Shown: positions 11,158 to 22,706 of the stretch, one piece after another
How the letters are laid out: every line of letters starts with the position of its first letter
Numbering within the stretch: position 1 is the stretch's first letter
Assembly (NCBI GenBank): GCA_022701365.1
Contig: JAKUHH010000170.1
Location: 1 to 64,000, forward strand
DNA from: Mycocentrospora acerina
Lineage: Eukaryota > Ascomycota > Dothideomycetes > Pleosporales
Length of the DNA stretch: 64,000 nucleotides
Direction of reading: 5' to 3'
Notes under the pieces: generated by a model
Told to the model about the DNA's origin: nothing
The model's input: only the letters and a program-made list of their open reading frames with translations
Databases searched by the model: none
Made by a program: the position numbers and the translations under genes

Positions 11158-12223
11158 TATATGTACTAATTGAATGATGTCGTGTCGGAGAGAATAAATA
11201 TGTAGTCGAAGATGTGATGGAAAAGTTTAGTAGTTAGATGTGGAGTAGATGTTGATATGCCCTCAATTTTTCTATCGCTACGACGATAATATCCGTTGTT
11301 GATATCGAATTCGCTTCGTAAAATAGTGTTACAGCCAAAAATCAATTGATTTCTAGCTGTGAGGCAAGTAGATTGATATACTCTACGCGATAGATAGCAA
11401 ATCTGTCTGAACGATTCTCAACAATCTCTCACGAACGCTGTCGTTCCTGCAGCCAGAAAGCTATCTCTTAATTTCTCAAGGTGAAGAACTCGTTGGCTGC
11501 AAAGTGGTGTAAAAACGCAGTTCAGGCCTTGCAACCGCTCAAACCTGCCGTTTGAACAAAGAGACTCTCCGCTTCTTGGTAGTAGGCAAAGCGCACGGAG
11601 ACGACGTGGTGAATCTGCTTGGACACAGGAAACGGGCTGTAAGTTACAACTTCAGTGTGATGTTTAATCGACCAAGAAATAACGCAGAAAGAAGATTGTA
11701 TATATATATGTGTGTGTGTGGGGGGGGGGGGGGACAATAGTTTGCTGCCTTCACCTTCGCCTTTGCCTCTGTGAGAGATGTGGCGGTGAGGACGAGGATG
11801 AGGATGATAGCGATGGTAAAGGGGAGGGTGAGAGACGAGTGAGGTGATAGTAATGATGATTGTCTGGCCTGATTTAGAGTAAAGTATACCCAAAGGGAGG
11901 AGAGTGAAGATGTTCGGAGGTCCTGGTAGTGGTTGACCTTACAAACGGAAGAGAGGACATGTAGACGGATAGCTTGACCACGAGAAAACACAAAGACGAT
12001 TGAATCGTTCGATGAAAAAAATTGACAGGAGAATACTTTGATTCGTGCAGAGAATAATTATGTAAATGTACACAAAACTCAACGCGATGCTATGCAATAG
12101 ATCAACAACAACAATATCAACAAGGAAACCCTCCACATGGTCCGACAAAAACAAAACATCATGCCACACTGTCCCTCCCCAACTTCAACCCTAATCCCAA
12201 ACCCCCCTCGGAAAACAATCCTT
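11158..12223. other. Intergenic region, no gene seen
   Basis: It contains the 5' flank of the minus-strand orphan gene and the 3' flank of the GPI-transferase gene. A compound TA/GT/G microsatellite lies at about 11698-11733. Short frames here have no coding character that I can support. Confidence 0.55.
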
Positions 12224-15200
12224 CTACGCAAATCCAAAGACCTCCGCCACACTCAACATGCTCATCCTCGTGCCCCAAAGCGCCACCGCAACAGCAACCA
12301 CATCCACCACAACCAACACCACAGCACCAAGCATAAACCTGGGCATAAACACCCTATACAGCATCAAATGCCTCCTCAAATGCCCCGCCCACAACGTCGT
12401 TGCGAGATTGATAACCCCGTAGAAGAGAATGTGAGTAGCGATGGCCTTGCTCACCGCGCCCAAAACGCCCTTCTTCTGAGGTTTGATCTTCCACAAAACC
12501 ATGGCGGGAACAGCAATGGCGCAGAGAATCTGCGCGCCAAAGGTGTTTAGGGCGACGATGAGAGGACTCCATGGATAGCGGATAGTGTTCAGTGGGATAA
12601 AGGCGGATTCCCACTGGATGCTTGCGAGTGTGGCTTGATGTCCGGTCTTGAAGAAGTGGAAAGAACCTAGGAGACCGAGGACGACGGGACCGATGGCGCT
12701 GTTGCGCAGATTGTTTGTGTCGATGATTTCAAAGAGGGAGAAGAGTTGCCAGACGAGGATGGCGATTGCACCTGCGCCCATTGGCTTTTGCAGTAAAGCA
12801 ATAGCAAGGTACCACATTGTTACAAGCAAGGCGTAACGCGAACCATGAGCGTTGGCAAAGCCAAGGATGGTAAGCTGTTCTTTTCGCGAGCCGTCCGAGT
12901 TGGTAGTGATGATGTTGAGAAGGGGCTTGCTCCAGTTGTAGATTGCGTAACCAAAGGCGAGTGAAATGGCCAGTACGCCTTGAGCGAGGACTTGTTTCAC
13001 AAACTTCAATATGTAGGTGTAATCCGGGTACCAATCGCCATCATCTGCAGCATCAAGAATCCAGTATACTGCTGAGAGGATGAGGCCAAAGCGGAGCGCG
13101 AATCCGAGCCAAAGAATGGCGTTATGCTGATAGCTCTTTGTGCCCTCGTAGTAGCTCTTAATGAAAGTTGGGATAAGGAGGGCGGCGATGGCGGGAATGA
13201 TGAGTTGCCAGGGTGCCGAGGTGGTTGATAAAGCAGAAGCATAGTATGTCGATTTGCAGTAAGGCATCTGCTCTTCTCGGCAAAGGCGCGAGAAGCTCGC
13301 CACCCGGAGGAGCACTGTGAACAGGATAGAGTGGTAGATACCCAATGTGCGATCAGCCATGTTCTTCTGGCGGAAGGATGAGATGACAGCGAGCACACCA
13401 AAGGTGGTAAGGAAATGCAAAAGGATCTCATCTTCCCAGATGGTGAATGAATTCGCAGCAAAGCCTGCAGAGAGCGCAAGGGTAAATGCAACGCTCGTCC
13501 AACCCCAGATACTGTTTGGCAGGGGAGATGTCAAACGGTGTCTCAGAGTGAAAAAGGTAGAGTAAAGACCGACGATGCCCGCCATGGCGGACGAGAAGAC
13601 GAGAACATGCTCTTTCGGTACGTCGGGCAGCGCAAACATGGCTCCAACGCCCAAAAGAGCTCCAATCGCCATACCGATGGCGCCACGAGCGAACAAGACA
13701 GGTGCGAGCTCCGAGCGGTCACCCTGCATTCCTCTCGCATAGACGGCAAGACACAACAGACTGAGTGCCAGGATGGCAACACCGTTTATCATCCTGGGAA
13801 CGTCAAACCTAGCCCATAAAGCGCGACAGACGGCGAGGGTCTCCTGCTGGTATGAAGAATAACTGTTGTAGATCTTTTGCATCTGTTCGCTGTTTTTCTT
13901 GCTACTTCCGAACAAGGTCCACGCATCCTCCGCTGCAGCCCAAAGGGATAGTGACTTGGCCCTGATGCCCTCATCCAGTCCTCTAGCCTTGGCGTATTCA
14001 TGCTGATAACGGTGGATCTGCCCGGCTGCTAGGCGGTTCACGATAGCAAGGTTTTCGTAATCATTTCCCTTGGCTCCGATGAATGCTTCTTCAATTGGCT
14101 TTCCCAGATTGTTGAAGGGAATGGGCATACCCAGGAGTAGCGACAGCGTGGGAACTAGGTCGATCTGTGCGACTGACCTATCCTTTGCGGTGGCAGGGGG
14201 CGTGACGAAGTTGGGGTTGCTGCGGCCAAATATGCCCTTCTTCGAGTACATCCACAGCGCGGCCTGAATCTCCTCGTCCGACTCGCCACCATGGTCACCC
14301 TTTGCATCCATGCCATGATCTCCCATGACAACCAACAGCGTATCGTCGTCTAGCTCTTGGATCATACGTCGAAAAACGCCGTCCATCTGGTTCAACTTCG
14401 CCTTCATAGCGGGATGATCCGGCCCATATCGGTGTCCAGCGTGATCAACGCCCAGATAGTGCCCAATGATGACGTCCCATTTACTCGCATTCTCCGATCT
14501 CATAAGTGGGAAGATGTGCTCGGTGACGCCATTGTCTACCGTGTGCAGGTCCCAGACGTTGAACGAGTCGTACGCGTGTGTGAGATTCTGCTCAAAGTAA
14601 TCGGGGAACAGCGCGTGCCATGTGTCGTCGCCCAGATGCACCAACTTCTTGCTCGCGTTCCTCAGCTGCGCGACCATGTTATCCTCGTCAATGGCTGTGC
14701 CCGCGAAATTGCTTCCCGCATCGATGAACGTAGGCAGCGTGCCCGTCGTCAGGCCTTTCAAGCGCTGGAGTGTCGTCGTCGGTGGGTCTGCAATGAATGG
14801 GAGGAGAAACGCATTGTGGGGTTGGCTCTGCGCTGTCTCGTAGAAGACGGGAATCGCGTTGTGGAAATGGCGCGGCGCCACATAGTCGGGCGAGTCTTTT
14901 GCAAGATCAACAGGCACGAATTGCCTCTCAAACGGTACTGTGAAGTCATATCTCAACGCGTCGACAATGACCACAATGGCCTTGTCAAAGCTCTTGGGAT
15001 GCCAACAACCCTTGCCCTCTCCCCTAATGCCGTCTCCACCCGCGTACCCCTTCGCCGCCGCGACTGGAGAAACCGCGCATTCCGACTTGTGGTCGAGGAC
15101 CAACCGCGTGAGGAGAAAGCCACTCGTAAAAAGATAAATGCCGAGAACGTGAAGCACCCTATGCGTTGTCAGCATCAATTCCACGAGAAGTTTGTTGCAA

Positions 15201-15420
15201 TGCAACGAGGGATGCCGCACGCTATGAAAGTGAAGAAGGCAATAACAAGGCCATGCGCAGCTTTGAAATGCACCTCTCCAATCTTCTTGGCCTTTGCTAT
15301 CGTCTTGGGGTCGAGTGCTTTCGGGGCTGCAGGAGCTAGAGCCGGAGCCTTCGCGTCTCCCTTCTGCTGCTTGGCCGCAGTGATGTCGGCGAGCGACGTG
15401 AAGACCTCCTCTTTCTGCAT
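12224..15420 (-). CDS. GPI13: GPI ethanolamine phosphate transferase 3 (Gpi13/PIG-O)
   Basis: Two exons: 15420..15221 and 15158..12224, with a 62-bp intron that has a GCTGAC branch site 12 nt before its AG; about 1044 residues (yeast Gpi13 is similar). Joining gives one hydrophobic N-terminal segment, HGLVIAFFTFIA followed by VLHVLGIYLFTSG. The lumenal catalytic half, residues ~127-460, is an alkaline-phosphatase/sulfatase-like fold with VDALRYDF (metal-binding Asp ~133), GHYLGVDHAGHRYG and MGDHGMDAKGDHGG. Residues ~490-1044 are multi-spanning membrane helices. The family adds phosphoethanolamine to the third mannose of GPI precursors in the ER membrane, creating the site through which proteins are attached. 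The start at 15420 gives a short cytosolic N-terminus (MQKEEVFTSLADI); an in-frame ATG at 15549 is less likely. Confidence 0.93.
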
Positions 15421-16081
15421 GTTGGCGTGCTGTAAAAGGGCCTTAAGGAGTGGAAGGACCCATGGGGGAAGATGGACGGTGTTGGAAGAGGGTCGGAAGT
15501 GGTTGCAGATGTCGGAAAGGTTTCGCCGGGGCTGCCGATGTTTATGCACGCTGTGGAGCCATTGGGGTGCTCCACATTTGACAAGCTACTTTTTCTGCTT
15601 GGGACCAATGCTTAGTTTACCTTGCCTGCGACAGGTTGATCTGGCGAGGCAGGCGAAATCACGTTCAATGACAGTAGTCACTTGGAAATGCAATTCAAGG
15701 CGCAGTTAATCGTCTATAGATAGCTTGTATTGGCTGATCATACATTATCAAATAAGGTAGCTATGTAAGAGGACATTGCCCCGAGAGAAGAGACAGTGAT
15801 AGTCATCTTCCAGAAATATACAACATGGCATGAAGCCAGGCCCGCCGCTGGAGAGCTGTCAGACCGAAAGTAGATGCCTCTTGCCAGTCCACCCTCGTTC
15901 GAAGCTCCCGCAGATGCCAGAGCCACTCTCGCAAACGGCGGGCTAGAAAGCTCACGACACTTGACGCAGTGCCCCCGTTATCACATCAAAAAGTTCGTAG
16001 CCAACTGGCTCGTATGTTGGTAGCCCGTGCAGCCGGGTAGTGTGGACCCATCCGGTCGAGCATGGTCGTTGATCTTTTCCT
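15421..16081. other. Intergenic region, no gene seen
   Basis: It holds the 5' flank of the GPI13-type gene and the 3' flank of the next minus-strand gene. Frames crossing it are extensions or shadows of the GPI13 first exon. No structured RNA or repeat is apparent. Confidence 0.5.
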
Positions 16082-16591
16082 CTACGAATAGTACTTGTCG
16101 TCCTTCTCCTTCAGTCCGCCCATGCGGTCTAGGTCGAGCGAGTCAAAAGAGTCGCGCGAGTATGCCGGGAGTTCCTGCACAGGCTCCATCCCGACACTGT
16201 GGTCGCCAACCTTGACGATGACAACGCGACCTTGCTGCCTCTTGCCACTCTCATCAACTTCATCAGGGAATGTGATCCGGATCTCTGGGACGGGGCTGCT
16301 GGGCGTCGATGGGCTTTTCAGGGGCTTCTCAGTGTAGACCACGGAAGTTTGGCCTTTGTTGGTGGTGATGGTGAGACCGTGGGGGTTTGATTGACGCTTT
16401 TCATAGAGTGGTAGTTGCGCAGCCTTGCGCTCGCGGCGCGTAGCGCGCAGGACATAGAGCGTGCTAATGAGAATGGAGCTGAGAATGAAGAGGACTAGGA
16501 GCGTGATGAGGAGCGCAAGATGGGTGCCGTTGAAGCCGTCGTCTTCCTCGTCGTGATCGCGCGCGAGCAGGTTTTTGATGTTGTTCATCAT
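16082..16591 (-). CDS. Small single-pass membrane protein, unknown function
   Basis: A single exon of 169 residues. A short acidic N-terminus (NLLARDHDEEDDGF) precedes one strong transmembrane segment, residues ~24-48 (LALLITLLVLFILSSILI), then a basic stop-transfer patch (RATRRERK) and a polar C-terminal tail of ~115 residues. The tail contains Ser/Pro-rich stretches and a tyrosine-containing end (KEKDDKYYS). The orientation is probably N-out, C-cytosolic by the positive-inside rule. There is no cleavable signal peptide. I do not recognise the family. Small proteins of this shape occur widely in filamentous ascomycetes, and the clean coding composition supports a real gene. Two adjacent ATGs occur at 16591 and 16588. 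Confidence 0.7.
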   Translation of the reverse strand: MMNNIKNLLARDHDEEDDGFNGTHLALLITLLVLFILSSILISTLYVLRATRRERKAAQLPLYEKRQSNPHGLTITTNKGQTSVVYTEKPLKSPSTPSSPVPEIRITFPDEVDESGKRQQGRVVIVKVGDHSVGMEPVQELPAYSRDSFDSLDLDRMGGLKEKDDKYYS

Positions 16592-19500
16592 GTTGGGTGG
16601 TCGATTATATCGTTACGGCGTTGTATTGGCGTAGATGTGGTGATATGAATAGTAATAGTTGGGATTAATGAGTGTATTGGCTACGAACATGTCAATTTTT
16701 TCTTCTTCGACATGCACAACAGCCGTTGCAAGTGGCTGTTTTCGGACAGCCCAGCCTCTGGCTCAGCGGCACGCTGCGGAATGGGGTCACATACCTTCAA
16801 GAGCTTGTCGTTAAGTCAAGCAGGTGTAAGGAAACCTTGATTAAGAGAATGACTACAGGTATCGCTGAAAGAGTGAAGCGATAAGCCGTAAAAAGGAAGA
16901 TTGTCGTGAGGAGGATGAGAGCGACAACCAGGAGGACGAGGTCAAAGGAGGGTGAGATTTTGAAGGAATGGTCGTGGACTGCCTCACCGTTCTCTTGGCC
17001 CGTGCAGCCCAATCAGAACCATTTTGTACCTGGCTGCCCCACTATGCTATTCCTAGCCTGAAGACTGAAATTAAAGATGACGGAATCGGCATCCTATCGC
17101 CAGCAAATCGTTCTGGACCGTAAGCGCGATGAATCCTGATCTTCTGCCATGCGGAGACGAATGGGGTGATCTCCTTGAACGTGTGTAGGAGCTTCACTGC
17201 GAGCATCGAACTGCGAGACGCTGTGGCATAATCGTAGGCTCGGATGCTCTCGTACGACGACTGGGAATGATGAGCGCACACTATCGATTGTGGATGCAGG
17301 GCGCGGACGAGTCGTGTTTGTTGTGATCCAGACCAGCGACAATCCACACCCCATGGCTCGTAGCGCGTCCAATACGGGCACATCACTACTTTCCCCCGAG
17401 ACACGCGAGAACCTGACAGCGGGTGCGCGAATCCGTTGAGACTCAACGGATGAGACGAGCGTCGTTTACACGTGAAAAAGCATCTCTAGACGGTGATGCT
17501 CATAGACACGTGAAATGTGCCACAGCAACGCGAAGTTGAGGCAGAGACGACAGCAGGGACGACAGCAGAGACTTGTCATGTGCACGATTGCACTGTATGA
17601 TGCCAAGCGAGAAGTTTGGTAGATATAGCCGTTCCATCACTTGGGTTCATGTGCCTACCCCTTTCAATCGAACGCGTCATGTCTCTCCTATTGACATAGT
17701 GCGAGGTCACGGTTCTTCAAATTCTCTGAGCTAATGGTTAAATCCGCCTCGGCGGCCTAGCTCTGGTCGACCTGACAAATGGACTCAACTCTCTATAAAT
17801 GCTAATGTCGATAGCCTCCCTGCGTCTGATGATAATACTCTAACACCCGGCTGGAGTAGAAGCTATTCATGACACACTGACACCATTCCTCATGTTCCTA
17901 ACTAAATAGACATGGCCTAAAAGAGCCTCAGCGCATGCGTTTGGAAAGCCAGAGTCCGGTTCGCAGTGGGTCGTAGGTTACTAAGTATTTGTAAGAGCAT
18001 TGCAGTGCCTTGATGCAAGGCTGCATCCAAGGGAAGTGGGATCTTCATTCTGTACTTGCGGTTGTGCCACATTGACCAGCATGGGCAAGCTGGGCGCACT
18101 ACTGGTTCAACGGCGTCCCCGAGTCTCTCATGACGATCGCGGCTGTTCTCCCGAGACCCTGTCTGTCGCGGAGATATAATGCATCTTCACCGCTCTTCAT
18201 ACTCTCTTGGTGTGTTTGTCGTGCAAAGATGGCCAAACACGGTTGTCTTGTGCATCCTGAGTCGAGCTGTCACACCTCGTGGGGCGTTGGGACATCAAAC
18301 ACTTGGAGGTCTCATAGTTCGCAGGGCCAGGTTGTCAGATGCTTGACAGGTGCGTGTGTCTGGATGCCTGGGGCGGACAGAGTGGCCTTCTTTCTAAATA
18401 TATGGTTTGATCGACGACTGCGATGTGTGCGAAGGCAGCAGTGACCAGAAACCCATCATGTTTTGACCGAATGGCAGCCTGGCCATGCAGCAGGCTTCAA
18501 ACAGACAGCCACCCTCTTCTAGGTGTGCTGCGTGGGTGCACGACGGCGCGCACAGCGGGGAAAGATTAGCTAACCATGGCAAGCGTTCGAGTGCAAGTGC
18601 AAGGGAGGGCCAATGTCCAAAAGCAAACAAGGCTCGGGTGACAGTTGAGCATGTTATTGTGAAACACGCCCGAGGTCTCGTCCGTCCGGATTCGTCGAGT
18701 TGATGTGAGAGCAGGCGTTTCGTTTCCCATCACCAGCCCTCGCGCCACACGGATCGCCCGCAATCCTGACTCGGTCAGGATCCATGCGAGCGATCGCGAC
18801 ACAGTTGACAGGCGAGCAGTAGCGGAGGCAGAGTCCACGTTCTGTGCGCACACGGTCGAGGCCGGCTGTGCAGGCTAAATGCAAGGCCCACGACAGTCGC
18901 CCGACGGCCTGGAGGGCAAAGAAGGGGCCGACATTTCAGGTGCAACGTAGTGAGGCGTTCTAACGTTAGCGTGTCTTCCCCAGCGGAAAGGCGGAAACTA
19001 TCATAGTCGCCGATCGCTCCTTCGCCAGGGCCGTGGACATCATCCACCGTCCCAGGCCCGTCTGTTCACGCTCGTCGAGTGCCTGGCTGCCAATCCCCAG
19101 CGCATCCTCTGGCCGACTGTGCGCCTGTCCACTGCCTCTGCTATTCTTCCCCTCCACAGCACCCAGCGCACCCAGAGCGCCCGTCGCCCTCGCCGACACG
19201 CAAGCTGTATATAAAATCCACGGCCAACGTCCGTACATTCCGCACCGTGTCAGCCTCTCGCCCTTGCATCCCCGCTCAAGCACACCAGCACCCCAGCACC
19301 TGGATGCGCCCTCCGCCCAACGCCCAACACGACGACTCCGCATCGGGCCTGCACAGCGATTAGGGCAGCTCGCCATATTGCACAGATCGACCCCGGGAAT
19401 CGCCCGCAGAAGCACGCACGCCAGCCCGCGCGGCCTCTCTCGTGAACTCTCGGCCAGCACCCGCCGCTGCACCGCCGTCGCGTCCCTTGCGCACACCACT

Positions 19501-20038
19501 CGAGGATTCACGCTCGCCTCTACCTCTTTCCTCGTCTGGCACTGTAAGTTGGCTGCGCCCATCGCCGCAATGTGCGTTACATGTGCCTCGCGCTGACGCC
19601 TGGGCCTAGTCGACCTCTCCAGCACGTACAAGCTGCCCCGCGCGGTGCTTCACCGGAATTTGCATTGTGCCCTCTCTCCCATCTTCTGCCACACATCTCA
19701 CCTCCTCACACACAACCCGTGTAAATGAACCCGACGCCTGGTGCTCAGGGTCGTAATATGGCAACCATGGCTGGTCGTGTGCGTAGCTTCCCCACACGGC
19801 ATCACGACAACACACTAACGAGCAGCCACAGACTCGAGCACGCGACGACCCAATCGGCTTCTCGCTGAACGGTGCAGGCACTGACAGCCCAGCCCCTACA
19901 ACTCCCTGGGCAAATAGCATATGGAACAAGCCGCTGCGCACGGGTCTCAGCTCGGCGACGAGAGACAGTTCGCGCTCTCGAGGTAGGCAGACGTCCAGTA
20001 GAGGCACGACAACGTTGGCTGACGCACGCAAAGACAAC
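16592..20038. other. 3.4-kb spacer upstream of the Pumilio gene
   Basis: No gene is confidently supported. Short frames of 60-130 codons lack domains. One minus-strand stretch (16797-17009) has a hydrophobic coding-like frame and is listed separately. From about 19030 the plus strand becomes C- and CT-rich, which is typical of fungal promoters and 5' UTRs, so the Pumilio transcript may begin well upstream of its ATG and could carry a 5' UTR intron. Long frames on either strand at 18966-20586 are shadows. Confidence 0.5.
16797..17009 (-). CDS. Possible small membrane-protein exon (uncertain)
   Basis: An open minus-strand frame of about 70 codons encodes HDHSFKISPSFDLVLLVVAL and then further hydrophobic residues. 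Third positions are mostly C or T, as in real genes here. It has no ATG of its own, so it would need an upstream exon or be a gene relic. Its layout, a polar N-side followed by one or two membrane segments, loosely resembles the neighbouring small membrane protein, but I see no alignable similarity. It may equally be chance. Confidence 0.2.
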   Translation of the reverse strand, partial: GCTGQENGEAVHDHSFKISPSFDLVLLVVALILLTTIFLFTAYRFTLSAIPVVILLIKVSLHLLDLTTSS

Positions 20039-22706
20039 ATGCCATACGCAACGCCCGATCTCACCGAAGGCAAGACTGGCTCTGCATCTCTTGTATCTTC
20101 TTCCCACACCGAATGGAGGTCGAGCCGTGCTTCCTGGGGCGACAACTCGGCGACAAACATGACGCACATCAGGAGTTCCGGAGTGTCACCAGCACGCAAG
20201 CAACCTGCCCCACAACCACAGTCGTCGCAGCCATACGCCATAGACAACTCGTCGACGGCGTTCTTCTCTGCTCTGAGATCGACACCCGTTGGCCAAGCCA
20301 CTTCAAAACCACTCCTCGACCCAACGTCCACAAACTTCACCTCTTCGCGCCAATCTGACTCATTGGCTAATGGCTTCTCGGGGTTCAGGTTCGGACAGGC
20401 TGATGCCAACCAGCCGCGTGCAGACCCTGCAGGAAGCCCGTGGCAGGACACGGCGCCAATGCAATCTCCTAGCGAAGGGCGAAGAAGCAGAGCTGGATCC
20501 GAGTATTTTGGCCCCTCCAGTGGTACAGCGTCCCGAAATGGCAGTCTGCCGCCCTCAAGGCATGGTGGAGAGACGTCGCAATACATCCAACCAATTGATG
20601 CATTCTCGCGACCTGCCCAGCTAAAGGCACGTCAAGCGTCGTCATTCTCACATCCTAGTAACCGCACATTCCAGGAGCGTAGCAGCTCCATACAGGGCGA
20701 TTTCGGTCGCTTAAGTCTGGCTCAAGGGCAAAGCTCCCGTACGGCGGCGCACCGATCTTCGTTGAGCAACAACGGACCACCACCAGGTTTTGGGGACACT
20801 GTTGGAAGCCATGATGTGACTCGTGATCATTTTTCTGACACGCAGTTTGCTGTGGCAACCGAGACATCTGGTCACAGTAACACGGGCACCTACACTCCCG
20901 ACAGCTACACAAGTGGCCAAGCTAGTGATCCCAACTTCCAGCTCCGTACATCCCAGTTCGATAGCCGCAGTGCGCCGAACGGCACTGGTGTTCGTCAGAG
21001 CCCATATTTCTCGCACTTGAACACGCCTCCTGTCTACGATCACCTTAACCCAGCCCTCCGCACCGAACAAACTCTTGCGCACCCCAACAACCTTGCTCTG
21101 ATACAGAATAAGTTAGCTGGCTATCAGGTCCAGCAGGAACGACGCAATTTTATTCCCGCTGGACAATTTCATCCGCAACAATACCAACATCTTCTGCAAG
21201 CAAATCAGATGCGGAATCCATACGCCTACCAGTTTGCTGTTCAGAATGGAATGCCCATGACGGCGTTACCTCCACACATGACTATGGCTCCAGTGGCAAC
21301 CATGATGGGCATGGTAGCACCGCCCCTAGGCCCCCGGGACCAACAATTCGGCGATGGTGTGGGTACGATGAGTGCGCTACTCGCCAGGTTCAAGTCAGAG
21401 AGCAAGCAGAATAAGAGATGGGAGCTGACGGACATTTACACGAATGTAGTAGAATTCGCAGGGGATCAGCACGGCTCTCGCTTTATTCAACAGAAGCTTG
21501 AAACAGCAAACAGCGAGGTAAAGGATCACGTCTTCAGGGAACTGGAAGCGAATGCCTTGCCATTAATGCAGGATGTTTTTGGAAATTACGTCATCCAGAA
21601 GTTCTTTGAGCACGGCGATCAGACTCAGAAAAAGATCTTGGCTGGGAAGATGAAAGGGCATGTCTTGGCATTGGCGAACCAGATGTATGCCTGCCGTGTG
21701 GTACAGAAGGTGGGTAACCTTAATGCAGTCAGTTTTGTGCGCTCGCTAACCACGATAGGCTCTTGAACACGTACTTGTTGACCAGCAAGCTGCCATGGTG
21801 AAAGAACTGGAGAAAGATGTTCTCAAAACAGTCAAGGATCAAAATGGCAACCATGTTATACAAAAGGCCATCGACCGAGTGCCACACGAGCACTTGCAAG
21901 TCATCATCAAGTCGTTTCGAGGTAATATTGGTGTGTTGTCGACAAATGCCTACGGCTGTCGTGTTGTCCAGCGACTATTGGAGAAGGTTCCCGAGCCTCA
22001 ACGAAGGTTCATTATGACTGAACTACATGCTGAAGGACCAAAGCTCATCACTGACAACTATGGCAACTACGTTGTTCAGCATGTCATTGAACACGGCTTA
22101 GAGGAGGACCGGGCAAAGCTGGTCTCTCTGATTAAGGCGCAATTCCTCACATTCTCCAAGCACAAGTTTGCAAGCAACGTGGTAGAGCGATGCTTAGTGT
22201 GTGGATCTGACAAGCAACGAGCCGAACTCGTATCAACAGTGACTGCGAAGAACGGGCGGGGCGAGTCCAATATTCTTAACTTGCTCAAAGACGGGTTTGG
22301 CAACTATGTCATTCGTAAGTATTCAACATTACCCAAATTACTCTTTACTAATCCCCTCACAGAGAAACTTCTCGAAACGCTCAGCCGTGACGACTACAAT
22401 AGGTTTGTAGTTGCACTGAAGCCTGAGTTGGAAAAGGCAAAGCATATTATCTCTGGCAAGCAGATTGTCTCGGTAAGTTGGCTTTTTCCAATGCATCTAC
22501 CAACTTTGGGCCCTAATTACGTCCAGGTCGAGAAGAAAATGTATCGTTACGAATGCATGGACTCGCCAATAATGCCGCGTGGCTCAGCAAATACCCCACC
22601 TACACCACCACTCTCCAGCTCCGCGCAGTCGCCGCAAAGCAGCTCTCTCCCTAGCGCAAATGTCTCCACTGTTGACGAACCTATCTATACGCATGTCAAT
22701 ACCTAG
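20039..22706 (+). CDS. Pumilio-family RNA-binding protein (Puf3-type)
   Basis: Four exons: 20039..21709, 21759..22314, 22363..22472 and 22527..22706; introns of 49, 48 and 54 bp; about 838 residues. Residues 1-440 are disordered-looking, Ser/Gln/Pro-rich. The PUF domain follows, residues ~455-785, with eight repeats. Their base-recognition motifs in order are SRxxQ, NYxxQ, CRxxQ, NHxxQ, CRxxQ, NYxxQ, SNxxE and NYxxQ. By the established PUF code this predicts binding to UGUAUAUA, the site class bound by yeast Puf3, whose targets are mainly nuclear mRNAs for mitochondrial proteins. Cytoplasmic control of mRNA decay or translation is inferred from the family. The repeat-8 Gln codon is split by the second intron. 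The last two introns are in-frame and stop-free. The ATG at 20039 is the first good ATG of the frame; a longer N-terminus through a 5' exon is possible. Confidence 0.92.

Noticed and set aside
19606..20586. Minus-strand open frame of 326 codons opposite the Pumilio N-terminus
   Set aside because: It is antisense to a Ser/Gln-rich coding exon, has no domain, and its amino-acid composition is that of a shadow frame.
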